64,000 nucleotides of DNA from Beroe forskalii (taxonomy: Eukaryota > Ctenophora > Nuda > Beroida > Beroidae). Made by a program: the position numbers and the translations under genes. Shown piece by piece: positions 10,671 through 22,060 of this stretch (positions within the stretch are counted from its first letter, which is position 1; each line of letters begins with the position of its first letter). The stretch lies in NCBI GenBank assembly GCA_011033025.1, contig WFMF01000078.1, positions 187,001 through 251,000 of the forward strand, in the 5' to 3' direction. The notes below the pieces were generated by a model. The model worked only from the letters and a program-made list of their open reading frames with translations. It did not search any database and was not told where the DNA came from.

Positions 10671-11256
10671 GTGTACGCATTGAACTGCGCAAGCTGAGAT
10701 GCGTAATGTATTATCGAAATCGCGCATCATTTAAACCATGCTAACAAAATAACAAGAAGATAATCCTCGACTGTAACCGTATAGCAATTTCATAAACGAA
10801 CTAAAGATTTATTGCATCTATATATGAGAAATTTGGAAAAATCCGATGTTACATTTCAAATTCGTCACGTTTTTTTGTCAGCCTCGATACGGTTTGTTAA
10901 TATCAGCGGCTCACGCACGGATTCCTTTGACCAATCAGCTAGCGAGTTGACCGTAATGATAGTTAAACGTGGTAAATTGACTGCAATCATGAACCACCAA
11001 AACACAAGGAAATTTTTCTAGAAAAATATACCAATTTCAGGCCAACCGAAACAAGGAAATATTTCTAAGTATACCAATTCCAAAACGTGCTCCTCAACAT
11101 AATTTACATTGGACAATGCATCGTACTGTGGCATCAAAGAAAGAAGGAAACATAATAAAACTGTTAAAACCACCACAAAACCACTGTTAAAACCATCGTA
11201 ACATGTCACGAGTAGGAAAGCTAGCGAATACGAATGATGTAATAACAAAGCTTTAA

Positions 11257-11714
11257 AACGTTGTATTTATGACATGGCAAAGCTTGAAAATGGTGTATTA
11301 ACTATTAACGACATGACACGGCTGGTTTTAACATGAGCGGGGTGTGTGTTATGAGCTTTAACGAGTGCTAGAATATATTGAGCACTCTCTTTTAAAAACC
11401 ACACGGAATCTTCCCGAACCTTCCGTGATTTAAAACACGTAATGTACAGCAAAACATGTGTATATTAATAGACACAGGAATTTGAGATAATCAATAGACA
11501 GGAATTTGAGATAACGACAACACATATTCGTGTGTAGAATGCATGACATCAGTTCGTATATTATTGGCGCTGTGCACATAATTTGACGAGCTAAAAATAG
11601 AAAATCTATAAATAGGCTTATTTTTGATCAACAAAATGAAAAAGCGTTCAAATAAAATTCGACATGAATTTATTTTGTCCGTATAAGTTAGGAATACTAG
11701 TCGGTTCCCGTCCT
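11257..11714. other. Unassigned AT-rich sequence
   Basis: Just outside arm A. I see no gene, only short open frames and a duplicated AATAGACA(C)AGGAATTTGAGATAA at about 11467-11513. Confidence 0.5.
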
Positions 11715-12430
11715 ACGGACGGCGAATGATGGCAGCCGCATGAGCTAACGGCCACATGTCCCTTTGACAGTGATTTGACCGTGCAAGTTTGCAGTTAAAA
11801 TTACTTTTGAAGAGGAAATTCAAAACTTTAATTTCTGCGAAGAAAGCTTCCCACGCCCCCAACGGTAACCCAATATTGCCGACAAAATTCTCAAAACCTT
11901 TACTCATCATAAGCAACTCCATAGCGAAGGAATTTTGAAAAGATTCGAAAATCAATTTTTTTGCGAAAAAAGAGCGTGGCCTCCCACGCCCCTTAGGGTG
12001 ACCCGATAATTCGGACAAAATTCTCAAAACTTTTATTCATCATAAGCAACTTGATGGCGAAGGAATTTTGAAAAAAATCGAAAGTTTAATTTTTGCGAAA
12101 AAAAGGGCGTGGCCTCCCACGCTCCTCAGAGTGACCCAATAATTCGGACAAAATTCTCAAAATTTCTATTAATCATAAGCAACTCAATGGCGAAGGAATT
12201 TTGAAAAAATTCGAAAATTTAATTTTTGCGGAAAAAAGGGCGTGGTCCCCCACACCCCTCAGGGTGACCCAATAATTCGGACAAATTTCTCAAAATTTTT
12301 ATTCATCATAAACAACTCAATGGCGAAGGAATTTTGAAAAAATTCGAAAGTTTAATTTTTGCGAAAAAAGGGCGTGGCCCCCCACGCCCCTCAGGGTGGC
12401 CGAAAAAATCTCTCATAATTTTTCTGATTC
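11715..12430. repeat. 133-bp satellite-like tandem array, ~5 copies
   Basis: The phrase CCCACGCC followed by GGTGACCCAATAATTCGGAC, ATCATAAGCAACTCAATGGCG and AAGGAATTTTGAAAA recurs with starts near 11848, 11981, 12114, 12247 and 12380. The first copy is the most diverged. The 104-codon frame within it is repeat-derived. Confidence 0.9.
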
Positions 12431-13342
12431 ATTATAAAGTTTTTGCAACACGATGAAAAAAGAATTTCGTTGCCTACTTGAAAACGAATCGCCAGCCATA
12501 AATAAATAAATAAATAAATAAGTATATATATATTAACAACACGCATTATATATAGTAAGATATTGATACTTTTGAAATTTGCGATACAACGGATAAATTG
12601 CGAGCTATTACAGCGTTGAAATTGACTATTGACGCTTTGATGTAATAATTATAATAATAGACTACTCAACACGCATGACTTTTGACGGAAGAGGTGAACA
12701 CGACGCCAATAACACAGCACAAAGTAAATTGATAATTTACCCACGTATAAGTTTAGATATTTCAAGGGTGAAATCCAATTAAAATTGGGTGAAATCCAAT
12801 TAATCACTCGCGAGAGCGTGATAGGTATTCATATAAAAACCTGCGCGCGTCACTACAGTGAGCTATGAAAATGACGGCGGTTAAATTTTAACCGCCAGTG
12901 CGGAAAAGCCAGAAATATTAATTTATATGCGATGCTATGTCTGGAAATCAGGCGACGTGATGTCAACAATTCCTAATTCCAAAGCATGCCAGTGATGCCA
13001 ATCTTCTTGTCAAATAACGGCTCGTGCACCGGGAAAAATCAAAATGTTTATACATTGCGATATAAATTGATATTATAAAGTGTATTTGGGAGAACAAAGC
13101 AGTATGAAAGCGTTACTTTTGCACCAACTCGAAGTACAAGTTTTATCAAAATATTGACTCGACTGAACTCATTGAACGAGAGTCAATATGGAACAGTATG
13201 ACTCACACACATAATACATTGTACTACTGAAAACCTGCCTGTGAAAATAGGCGGTTCAACGTCACCAACTTACTACGCTGTGCTATGATAATGACGGTAT
13301 CACAACCGCCTATCTATCCAGTGCGACTAAATATTAAAGTGT
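12431..13342. other. Unassigned sequence with AAAT microsatellite
   Basis: Contains an (AAAT)n tract at about 12498-12522. It also has a loosely repeated motif pair (cGCGCGTCACTACAGTGAGCTATGA.. near 12845 and TACGCTGTGCTATGATAATGACGG near 13272). No gene seen. Confidence 0.5.
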
Positions 13343-13350
13343 TGTACATG

Positions 13351-14178
13351 CAGGGGCGTAGCCAGGGGGGAGGCGACACAGGCGGTCGCCTCCCCCTTTT
13401 CAGATGAGTAGAAAAAATAACTAATTTTGCCCAATTTTATAAATCTACTTTTCAACGCAGAAAATATATTTCATTTAAATTTAATTAACTACTAGGTTTT
13501 CAATTTACTTCTTACATTTCTCTGGGGCGAAACTAGTATTGTAAAATCATATCACTGCTTGGTTAAATATTTCGGTTCCAACTTAAAAGAGGTTGAGGTG
13601 TAACTCGTTCTGTTGTTCAGCTAAATCATAATATTATTATGACGATCTATCAATGTGATTTGATTCCATTTAAAGATTGAAACATCACATTTTATTAGCT
13701 GGGATTATTAGTAAACATAGATGGTAAATTTGCGACTTAATCCGGTGAAATGCCCATCACCCATATAATATCTCATTCGCAGTCTAATCAGTTCAAGATG
13801 CTTTTTTCGGCTATTTATTCGGTTATCAGTTGGTTTAATATTATAAATTGGAAAATTTTTTCAACATTCACTAGCTATTATCTACCTAAACATAATTTTG
13901 ACTACCAAGTCTGTGCATATAACTTAACAATCAAATCCTTTATTTTGCTGCCTATTTTGCTGGAAAATGCCCTAAAACACCTTCATTTTCCAAAAATTTT
14001 CTCGGGGGGCTCCGCCCCCCTAACCCCCCGGCCAGGGGCTCTGCCCCTGGACCCCGCTGGGGGCTGCGCCCCCAGACCCCGCTACTGCCGGCGCTTCGCG
14101 CCGGCACTGTCAACAATTCTCTGCTGCCTCCGCGCCAGCAGCCGCCTCCCCCTTCTGAAAATCCTGGCTACGCCCCTG
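13351..14178. mobile_element. hAT-type non-autonomous transposon with 8-bp TSD
   Basis: The ends are CAGGGGCGTAGCCAGG and its reverse complement, flanked by perfect TGTACATG duplications at 13343-13350 and 14179-14186. An 8-bp duplication with CAGGGGCGTAGCC ends is characteristic of hAT elements. The right part (about 14006-14110) is very GC-rich, with stacked hairpins of the type GGGGGGCTCCGCCCCCC. No transposase is visible, so it is a MITE-like derivative. Confidence 0.93.
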
Positions 14179-14186
14179 TGTACATG

Positions 14187-15370
14187 CGATGTTATTATTC
14201 CATGAAAATTCCTTTTTAAATCATGTGAGACAATAAAATTTAGAATTTGTAGTACTCAACGTCGGACAATATATTAACACATCATTATAAACGAGTAGCT
14301 GTGTAGCAGGGGAGGTGGAGAACAAGCAATACAGTAGTTTCCTTCATTCAGATATGAAAAGTTCATTAGAGACAGTTCTTAATTTATGCTCTTTTGACTA
14401 AGTTGCACAGGTACAAATAATTAATAAATACAATGAAATCGGTTTAAAAATTTCTTACTTATGTGGAGTAAAGCTAGTGCTTTATTGAAGAAAACGTTGA
14501 ATGGATAGTCGGATGGAACCTGAGTAGGAAAAGTCAACAGACGATCAATCACGCGTTTTCTCAGAATCCTAAGAATACGATTTACCTTTCATAGTTGACT
14601 CTTCGGAGTTAGGTCATAATCAGGCTCTAAAGTGATAAAAGGTGATGTTTTATACCTCTTTTCTTAACGCAAGACTATTTTGCCTTATAATATATAAATA
14701 CGGAGCTGAAAGTGCTAAATGGAATATATTCTGGGATATGCTGACTCCGTATAGGAATGTGTGTACTACCTCAATGACACATTCCAGGCTTTTGTATCAA
14801 AGCAGCACCAGTCTAGTATGCCTCGTGGACACATGTAACATTCGGAGGACGCTTTTCAAAGCTCCATTGTTCCAAGGGGTCTCATAGACACATGTTACAT
14901 TCGGACGCTTTTCAAAGCTCCGTAATTCGGAGAAGTCTCGTGGAAACAAGATACATTCCTAGGACGCTTTTCAAAGCTCCATTGTTCCAAGGGGCCTCAT
15001 GGAAATGAAGCATGAGGAAACATTCACTTCTTTATCGAACGACCGTTTGTTGTATCATGTGTCAAGTTCCTTATCTGTACGGCGTAAAATTTCATACGTT
15101 TCGCTATTTTGTGATACTTGATACGGACTTGTGACTTCATAAGTGAATAAAGAGATAAAAACATCCTTTATAACGCCATGAGACGACTGCGCAATGAAAG
15201 AGGCGTCTAATTAAAAGAGAATGAAAGCAGTGGTGTAACAGGGAGATATGGACGGATCAAAACACAACACTTGAACTGTACTGTATTACTGTGGTTTGTA
15301 GATTAAAATATCCTTGAGAACTCATATATTTCTCCTGTTGCAATTGACCTATTGACGGTGGGCCGAAACC
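14187..15370. other. Unassigned sequence with short tandem copies
   Basis: From about 14815 to 15010 a phrase of the type GACACATGTAACATTCGGACGCTTTTCAAAGCTCC..TTCCAAGGGGTCTC is repeated about three times, period 60-70 bp. Otherwise I see no gene. Confidence 0.55.
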
Positions 15371-15376
15371 TCTCCG

Positions 15377-15398
15377 CTCTCTCTCTCTCTCTCTCTCA
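15377..15398. repeat. (CT)n microsatellite upstream of the small secreted-protein gene
   Basis: About eleven CT units lie 175 bp upstream of the start codon at 15573. It could act as a GAGA-type promoter element or be simple repeat drift. Confidence 0.85.
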
Positions 15399-15572
15399 TG
15401 ATCGCAGTTGTCAAGAGAGGACCTTGCATTTGCAAGGTAACCGCTGATGATTCGCAGTTTAGTCTCTTCCCTCTCCACTCTGATCCTTGGATTATAAAAT
15501 CGGTCTTCAGTATTTATTCTTTGTTTTTCATATAATCATACACCTTTATAGATAAGACTATTAGGATTGACC

Positions 15573-16069
15573 ATGTTGTCTCGAACTGCTCGCCTCCTTC
15601 CCCTCCTCTTTCTCCTTCTCCTCCTCCCACCTACCCAAGGGGCACACCTGTGTCCCCCGCGGTGTGTCATCTCCCAGACCTCCTCCCCTAACGGCAAGAA
15701 CCTGAACACCTGTGCCTCCAATTTCCTTAACCCTGACAAATGGCGGACTTGTTACGGGGATAAGGTCTGCAAACGGATGAGTGCCGTGATGAGGGATTAC
15801 TCGGGGGCCGTGACTAACTTCCAGGTGATACTTTGAAAACAAAACATAAGGAATTGCATTGACGTATTTACAGTAGCTGGCTGTACTTTAAAATTTTCCC
15901 AAATATAATAATTGATAGTATCAGCAATGACAAACAATGAACATATCTCTTCTAACGGAATTTCTAACCCCAGACGATCGATTGCTACCTACCGAGTGAC
16001 ACATGCTGGGCCAAGATCAAGCCCAGAAAGGGAGTTAGAGTTACGTCTTGCGTTACAAGAAACTACTGA
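15573..16069 (+). CDS. Small secreted eight-cysteine protein (two exons, 115 aa)
   Basis: Exon 1 is 15573-15824 (84 codons), donor CCAG|GTGATA. Exon 2 is 15974-16069, acceptor AACCCCAG, and reads TIDCYLPSDTCWAK... to a TGA at 16067. Both junctions are phase 0. The N-terminus is a textbook signal peptide: MLSRTARLL, then a Leu-rich core, with a likely cut after THR-free PPTQG (about residue 24). The mature chain of about 91 residues has eight cysteines: a CPPRC pair, NTC, RTC, KVC, IDC, DTC and TSC, enough for four disulfides. The basic KIKPRKG stretch is near the C-terminus. I do not recognise the family. It could be a secreted signalling or defence peptide, or an extracellular matrix component. 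It lies on the opposite strand inside the putative long intron of WNK-like copy A. Confidence 0.7.
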
Positions 16070-18008
16070 GGGATAACCTATTTGTGTGCAAGTGAAGCGA
16101 TTGATAAAAACGCCAAAAATACTGTACTTTCGACAGAAATTCTATGAAAAGTAAATTGCGCGCACTCTTAAGGTTAAATGATCGTTTTTATCAATCCCTT
16201 CATCAATCAATGTATGTGCAGAGTGCAGACATATGGGCTAGAACCAAAGGTCAGCATACTAAGGGTGGATCATAGGAATACAAGCGTTCCTTTAGCCCCG
16301 AAACGGACAAAAGCAGACGTTTTCGACATTCTTAAGCGTGACATGGGACAATTATAGCTTTATTAAATCTTAAATTTTTAATTGTTGTTTAATAGATTTT
16401 GAAACATAAAATTCGTAATTTGTCTTATTCATCATGAGATTCTCAGATTCCTCATCCAAGCAGAGAAGATAGACCAGAAGACAGACGAGCGCGAGTCGCG
16501 CGAGACAAAGTTAAGTCATTTCTGTCGGTATGTCTAGGCCTCAACAACGTTAATAAGTACAGTGTATGTTCAATGTTCATGTGACAACATGTTCTGTACT
16601 TGTTACGTGTTGTGTGCGACTAGCTAGACACTATCAACGGACATATGCGTGTTACTGCCATTACTACCCTGAAACGCAGCATAGACGCTCTGACGTCATC
16701 AGTTCAGCATCTGTTACCATGGCGATGATGTTACTACTGGCGTTCTAACACGTGCGCGCGCGGCACCGTCTCGCGTTAAGTAGCTATACTCAACACGTTC
16801 CGATATACTAATGTATGAATGTTTGAGCGATATTATATACGAAGTGTTGGCAAATCTATATTAGACACATTTCACACTATTTAGATATTGGCGTTCTGTT
16901 GATGTTCGCACGAAATTCCGCAAATTGAAAATTTCACCAAGTTACTCAAGTAGCGAGTCACGAAACGTTTCAAATTCTAGTGTTGGTAAATTAGTTTCAA
17001 GTCGGCATAATATATTTACCTGGTAACCTCGTCATATCAACTACTCTTAAATACTCTTTAAATCACAGACGTTCGTTTATCGATCGATTAATCAAAATTC
17101 TGAATTTGCGACTGAGAAACTAGATACTGCATTTCAGAAGAATCACGAACGCAAACCATGAAATGAAAATATGGGGTAATAAAACCACAGAAAGGGCCCC
17201 ATAATACTTAATGGGAAAATGATTTGATCTGAAACCTAATACGGATATCAGATATTAGGATCCTATTTTCAAACGAGTTTTAAAATTCTAATCGCTAGAA
17301 ACTGGTTTAAAGTTTTACACAAAACCGGTTTCATCAGCTGAAATAGTATCTCTGCTTCACTGCACCCATATAAAATTTGCATTTAGTACCTATTTAATAA
17401 ACTTCGTTGCATTTTAAAATTTCCTTGAAGTTACGAAATTAGCCATTTCTTGCTGACTTTTAGGATATTTCAACAAAGGGCGAAGAACGTAGGAAAGTTA
17501 CAAATAAATGTATCGTGGTCTTAGGAGGAAAGCAGACTCAAGTCTTTTCTAAATGCTGCTTCCACTGGAAAGCAGCGCATTATTCGGATATATGTACATC
17601 TCTGCTGATATCTGGAGCTTTATACTGAGAAAAGCTACTGCAGGGTAATATGAAGAACCGTTGATGCAACAACCTTCAAAAATTTTTATACATAGTGGGT
17701 CGACAGTTGACCAGATTTATGAAGTACTCAAGTAAATCAAAGTCAGGTTAAAATTCTAAAATTGAAACGAGTCTGACGGGTTGTCTGAGACAAGATGGGA
17801 GAATGGCACACCAAATTTCCAACGGGCGCCGTTTGACTCCCAAGAATTAGTTTGGAATACGAACTGAAGTTGAGTCACTGTCCACTGACGAAAGGCAATA
17901 GTACTGTGGGAGCCGCACGAGATATGAATTTGAGAAAAAACCGACAATGAGAAAGTGTGGCAGATCATCGCAACACGACCAAAGACAAATCATTACGAGA
18001 CACGCGAA
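16070..18008. other. Unassigned intergenic or intronic sequence
   Basis: AT-rich and without a recognisable gene. It has a CG-rich patch (CACGTGCGCGCGCGGCACCG) near 16750 and several short open frames with no homology I recognise. Confidence 0.45.
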
Positions 18009-18010
18009 TA

Positions 18011-18659
18011 CCTTATTGTAGGAAATTAAGCACTCAAAAAATTAAGCCTACACGTCATTAAGCACCATGAAATTAGGCCCTTTTAACACATATGGTGCTT
18101 AATTACATGAAGGCTTGATTTCAGGGAGGCCTAATTACTTGCAGGCTTTTTTTCACAATTTATTCAGATGACATGCAAATTTTAATGTGTCTGTTATCTA
18201 AATTTAAGTTCTGACTGAAGAACAGTTCCGGTCACCAATCACACAAGGAGGGCTGTAGATCAAGAGTCAGGTCAGACTTTTTGGTGTTCTCTGCGTACAT
18301 CAAGAAGAGCTATAGCTTTTAAAGATCTGACAAGGATGATTCAAAAGGATGGAGAACCAAGACTTTGTGGAAGCTGAAGACAAGGAGATGGAGGCTTATG
18401 ACGAGGATATTTGATAATTCCATTATTTTCAATTCATTATTAAATTATTATTAAGATTCTTTACCTCCATTGTTCTAAATCACCACTGTACATAATATAG
18501 CAAAATATCGAACATTTTTTGACATTTAAAAATCCCAAAATTACATGAAAATTAAGGCATACAAAAATTAAGCCAGCACGTCATTAAGCACCATGAAATT
18601 AAGCCCTTTTCGAGGCATTGGTGCTTAATTTTCTGAGTGCTTAATTTCCTACAATAAGG
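18011..18659. mobile_element. 649-bp TA-flanked MITE (CCTTATTGTAGG ends)
   Basis: The terminal inverted repeats are CCTTATTGTAGGAAATTAAG, continuing GCACTCA, flanked by TA on both sides. This is the insertion signature of Tc1/mariner-like elements. Subterminal copies of CGTCATTAAGCACCATGAAA lie at about 18053 and 18579, plus TATGGTGCTTAAT-type inverted half-sites. No transposase. The ends resemble those of the element at 50852-51595. Confidence 0.88.
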
Positions 18660-19966
18660 TATATAACCAAACCAAGCTGTCTACTGGACTACCTTAGGAG
18701 AATAATTGCATATTAATAAGCTTTAACTTCTGTGAGCTTTTTGGGCAATATTATAAACAGTGCTGATCAGTAAATTGGCGTTTTTGAAAAATTGATATGT
18801 CCATTTTTCATTTTTTAAAGAAATATTATGTAATTGCTTGTTATAAAAACGGTCGTGCCGTAGGTATGCCGTGTTTATATGTCGTGTAACCACGCGCCAT
18901 TATCAATTGGGCGTGGTCGTGGATATAGAACATAGCCACATAGAGACATCACCAATTGAAATATACCACTAGACACTAGAATAGCGTACGTACGTGAGCA
19001 CTGGGCATTAAAAATTAAACACTCGCTGCGCGGTGTTTAATTGGCATTCATCAATTAGAGCGTGGCGAATTGAACAAGGACTCCTTCGTGAAGCGTGGTA
19101 CGTATTTGTATTTGAGATGAAATATTTCAATTTACCGAACCAATACGTAATGCGGATTTAAAAAGCGTCGTCCTGGTTTGGTAAAGAAGACACCAAATTG
19201 ATGTTGGAATTTATTTCACCGGATAATTATAAATCTAACGAACAATTTCAACCCTTCTTCTTTAAAATTATACAGAATTAAAGAGATGAATTAACACGAT
19301 AAATAACCCCAAAATACGTAGAAATATTATGCAGAGACATGAATGACCGAATTCAAAATCGATATTTGCGAGCTTTTTGATTTTAAAGGTTGATTAAAAT
19401 ATAAAATAGGAAGAACAAATTTTGAACTTGGAAATTTGGATCATGGAAACTTGGAACTCTTAGAGGAAGATTTGAAAGATTTAAGAAACAATAGAGGAAT
19501 AAGATACAAACTGCGAAGTAAGGAATGCCACATACTGATGGCAGGAATAACGAAGATACCGTGAAGTTGTTGAAATCACTAAAAGGTATCATGAGATTCG
19601 AGAATGATTTTATAACAACATTTTACATAGGAGCACATGATGCTATGAAAATATTCATATTTACATCAGTTGGCAAGGACAGTATATTTTCTCGTATCAG
19701 GTAGCGGACTGTTGAAGGCTCACCTTCACTTTAGTAATGCAGAATATGAGTATACCATGCCCGGTATTTATCTTTGGCACAGGATGAATGCCGTCAGTCG
19801 GACAACGATTCTTTGAAAACAGGGCAGTGCCGCCAACAAAATTATTATCAAATATCAAAATTCTCATTTTGAATGGTTTAATATCAACCTAATAAAATGT
19901 ATTTTCTGGCGCCAGTTGGCACCGTATCAAATATCTAAAACATGGATGAAAAGGAAAGTAACTCAC
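18660..19966. other. Unassigned sequence
   Basis: No gene recognised. Contains GC-richer phrases near 18840-19100 (CGTGGTCGTGG, CTCGCTGCGCGGTG) without clear structure. Confidence 0.4.
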
Positions 19967-20316
19967 CGGAATAACTGTGAATCTGGAGCTGGGAACAGGA
20001 ACAGGGTAGCTTCCTGTTTGGGCGGGTTGGCGGTCTTGTTTGCGGGGATATTGTAAGCGTTGTTAGGGGGCGGGTTGTACGCGTTGCTAGGGGGCGGGTT
20101 GTACGCGTTGCTAGGAGGCGGGTTGTAATTGTTGCTAGGGGTTGCACTGTAGTTGTTGCTAGGGGTTGCACTGTAGTTGTTGCTAGGGGTTGCACTATAG
20201 GTGTTGCTGGGAGGCGGGTTGCTTGGAGGCACCTCTTCTTCCTTGATCTTGGGGGCACTGTTTGTTTTGGATATGGCGCCTTTGGTTTCTTCTTCAGCTA
20301 ATACCAACTCCGTATC
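19967..20316 (-). CDS. Low-complexity SNNYSATP/SNAYNPPP repeat exon
   Basis: Acceptor CTATCAG precedes 20316 and donor GTGAGT follows 19967. After an acidic start (EEEVPPSNPPPS) it encodes repeats of SNTYSATP, SNNYSATP and SNAYNPPP (about eight copies of a 24-bp unit), then NKTANPPKQ. The in-phase frame ends DSQLFR. The RFTV motif lies one frame over, which may mean an indel in the repeat. Confidence 0.6.
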
Positions 20317-21133
20317 CTGATAGATTAATAGAGAGATAAGGGATTAAGGGAGATAAGAAATGAGAGATTAGAAATAAATTATAAGCTTAACAGTACTAAT
20401 TTTTATTCGAAATCATAGCCTTCCTTGAAAGATTCGACGCAAGTATCAATTGAAACCCCAAAACAAAATCAACTACTTACGGGTGGTGAGCCTGCTACGA
20501 TGTTGTGTTGAGCCTGGTAATCCCGCGCTGTTTTCAGCACCCTGTCACACATCTCTATGAAGATGCTCTTGTGATGCTCGTCCAGATGCTTCTTGTCCAG
20601 CTGAGGAAGGGGCAATTGATAAAACAGACCCACGACTATCTAGGTGGCGGGTATCAACTCAAAATGTCTTGAGGATATCCACGGTCTAATTTTTGACTGA
20701 ACCAAAATGGATCTAATCATAGGAGGGTATAATACGGTTCTAGGTCAAATTTGGCCAAACTGGACATTTGGCCTAACGCCTTAAACTCAAGAAATACTCA
20801 AGAAATTTTGAATTTATCTCTCTCCCCTGACCCTAACCAGTGTTAGGCCAGATGTCCAGTTAGGCCAAATGACCGAATACCGGTATATACTAGATTAATA
20901 GATCTATGTATCACTATCGTAGACAACGATGATCTGTAGACTATTCCACAGTCCAGACAAATCTACTTGAATATGTGAGTTATTCAACATACCAGGTTTT
21001 TAGCCATCTCGGTTGAAGTGGTATTGGAGTCCACCTGCATGCTGATAGCTTTAGCTTTGGAGGTAATGAACTCGCAGGCGATCATGCCATCCTTGGTCAC
21101 TTCTTTGAACGTTATCTGCGGCTGCCGTTCTTT
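19967..21133 (-). CDS. WNK CCTL/PF2-like domain exons (3 exons, partial)
   Basis: Three minus-strand exons join in phase: 21133-20993 (KERQPQITFKEVTKDG...), 20600-20481 (LDKKHLDEHHKSIFIEMCDR...) and 20316-19967 (DTELVLAEEETKG...). Together the first two give about 87 residues that resemble the PF2-like CCTL domain of WNK kinases: a beta-rich start (ITFKEV, AISMQVD), a TSTEMAKNLL helix and an EHHKSIFIEMCDRVL helix. This domain binds RFxV peptides in the OSR1/SPAK/WNK families. The third exon is Asn/Pro/Tyr/Ser-rich. Its end, read in another frame, encodes SSRFTVIP, an RFxV motif. The gene may continue into copy A at 10532 (donor at 19967 is phase 2, which fits). Kinase exons were not found upstream (21134-23290). 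The domain call is by eye. Confidence 0.5.
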
Positions 21134-21851
21134 CTGAACCGCTTTGGATGTAGATTGTAGGAATTATGGTCAAACTTGTGTTATCGATAACAATAGTAAA
21201 CAAAACTTTTAGAAAATGGAAATGCAGCCTACAGAGCGAAAATGTCACCTCAGTCGACAATACTCGAGGCTTTCCGAGGTTTTCCCTTGTCAATTAAAGA
21301 TAATTTTTACCGCACCGAAATTATCATCATAACGAAAGGTATTGGGATTGGGTAACGTATTGAGAACAGCACAACTAAAGCTTATCGCGAGTAAAACTTA
21401 CCTCTGCACGTGCAACTGCATAGAAACCATAAATACGCGCGCATCTTCATTCCTTTCACGTGCACACTAATTGTTACGTGGACGCGGGACAGACAATAAA
21501 TATACATACACAAAATGCGTATACGAGATATACGTGAATTATTCACACTCACAGTTTACACCGATATATATTGTACTATCGATAGAAATTTTATTCTTTT
21601 AATTCTGCTCCTAATAAGCATGATCATGACCGAAGAATATTACAGTAACTTATTCCGCACACTTCTAGAAACAAAATATAAATATTAGAATACTGTAAGA
21701 TTGTTCTAGAACCATGTGAGGTTATGTAATATGCATGTTCATACAGCATGTCAAGAGCCAGGCTATATTGTGCGACGCTAGTTATCTGTCAGGGTCTTAT
21801 AAAACCTTGAAAGATCCATCCACATAGGAATTATGGATTTCAAAATCACCA

Positions 21852-22032
21852 GTAATTATTGGGTGTTTAGAACCCAATACTCACCCGTGATTGGCTGTTT
21901 TACGACCCAATCAATACTCACCATTGATTGGCTGTTTTACCACCAAATACTCACCGTTGATTGGCTGATTACCACCCAATACTCACCATTGATTGGCTGT
22001 TTACTACGCAATACTCACTATGATTGGTTCTG
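21852..22032. promoter_or_regulatory. Tandem array of CCAAT-box repeats
   Basis: The phrase CCCAATACTCACCATTGATTGG followed by CTGTTTTACCA repeats about five times, period 33-40 bp. Each copy carries CCAAT in both orientations (CCCAATAC and GATTGG). It could be a clustered NF-Y-type binding array or a simple minisatellite. No adjacent gene start was identified. Confidence 0.6.
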
Positions 22033-22060
22033 ATCCTAGTGTAGCTCTTAGCTCGATGTT

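Larger units (their letters stand above)
1..11256 (-). repeat. Arm A of large inverted duplication
   Basis: Read on the minus strand from 11256 down, this arm matches the plus strand from about 23290 onward: first non-coding sequence, then the same exon series. The match starts at a shared TTAAAGCTTTGTTATT and continues to the left window edge. It is interrupted in arm A by two insertions (about 7500-9165 and 1129-6625) that are absent from arm B. The arms point away from each other across a spacer of about 12 kb. Coding sequence is nearly identical and introns differ more. It could be a genuine segmental duplication or two haplotypes joined in the assembly. Confidence 0.9.

Noticed and set aside
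13750..14205. 151-codon frame over the hAT-type element
   Set aside because: It crosses the GC-rich hairpins and the element's right end, so it is not a protein gene.
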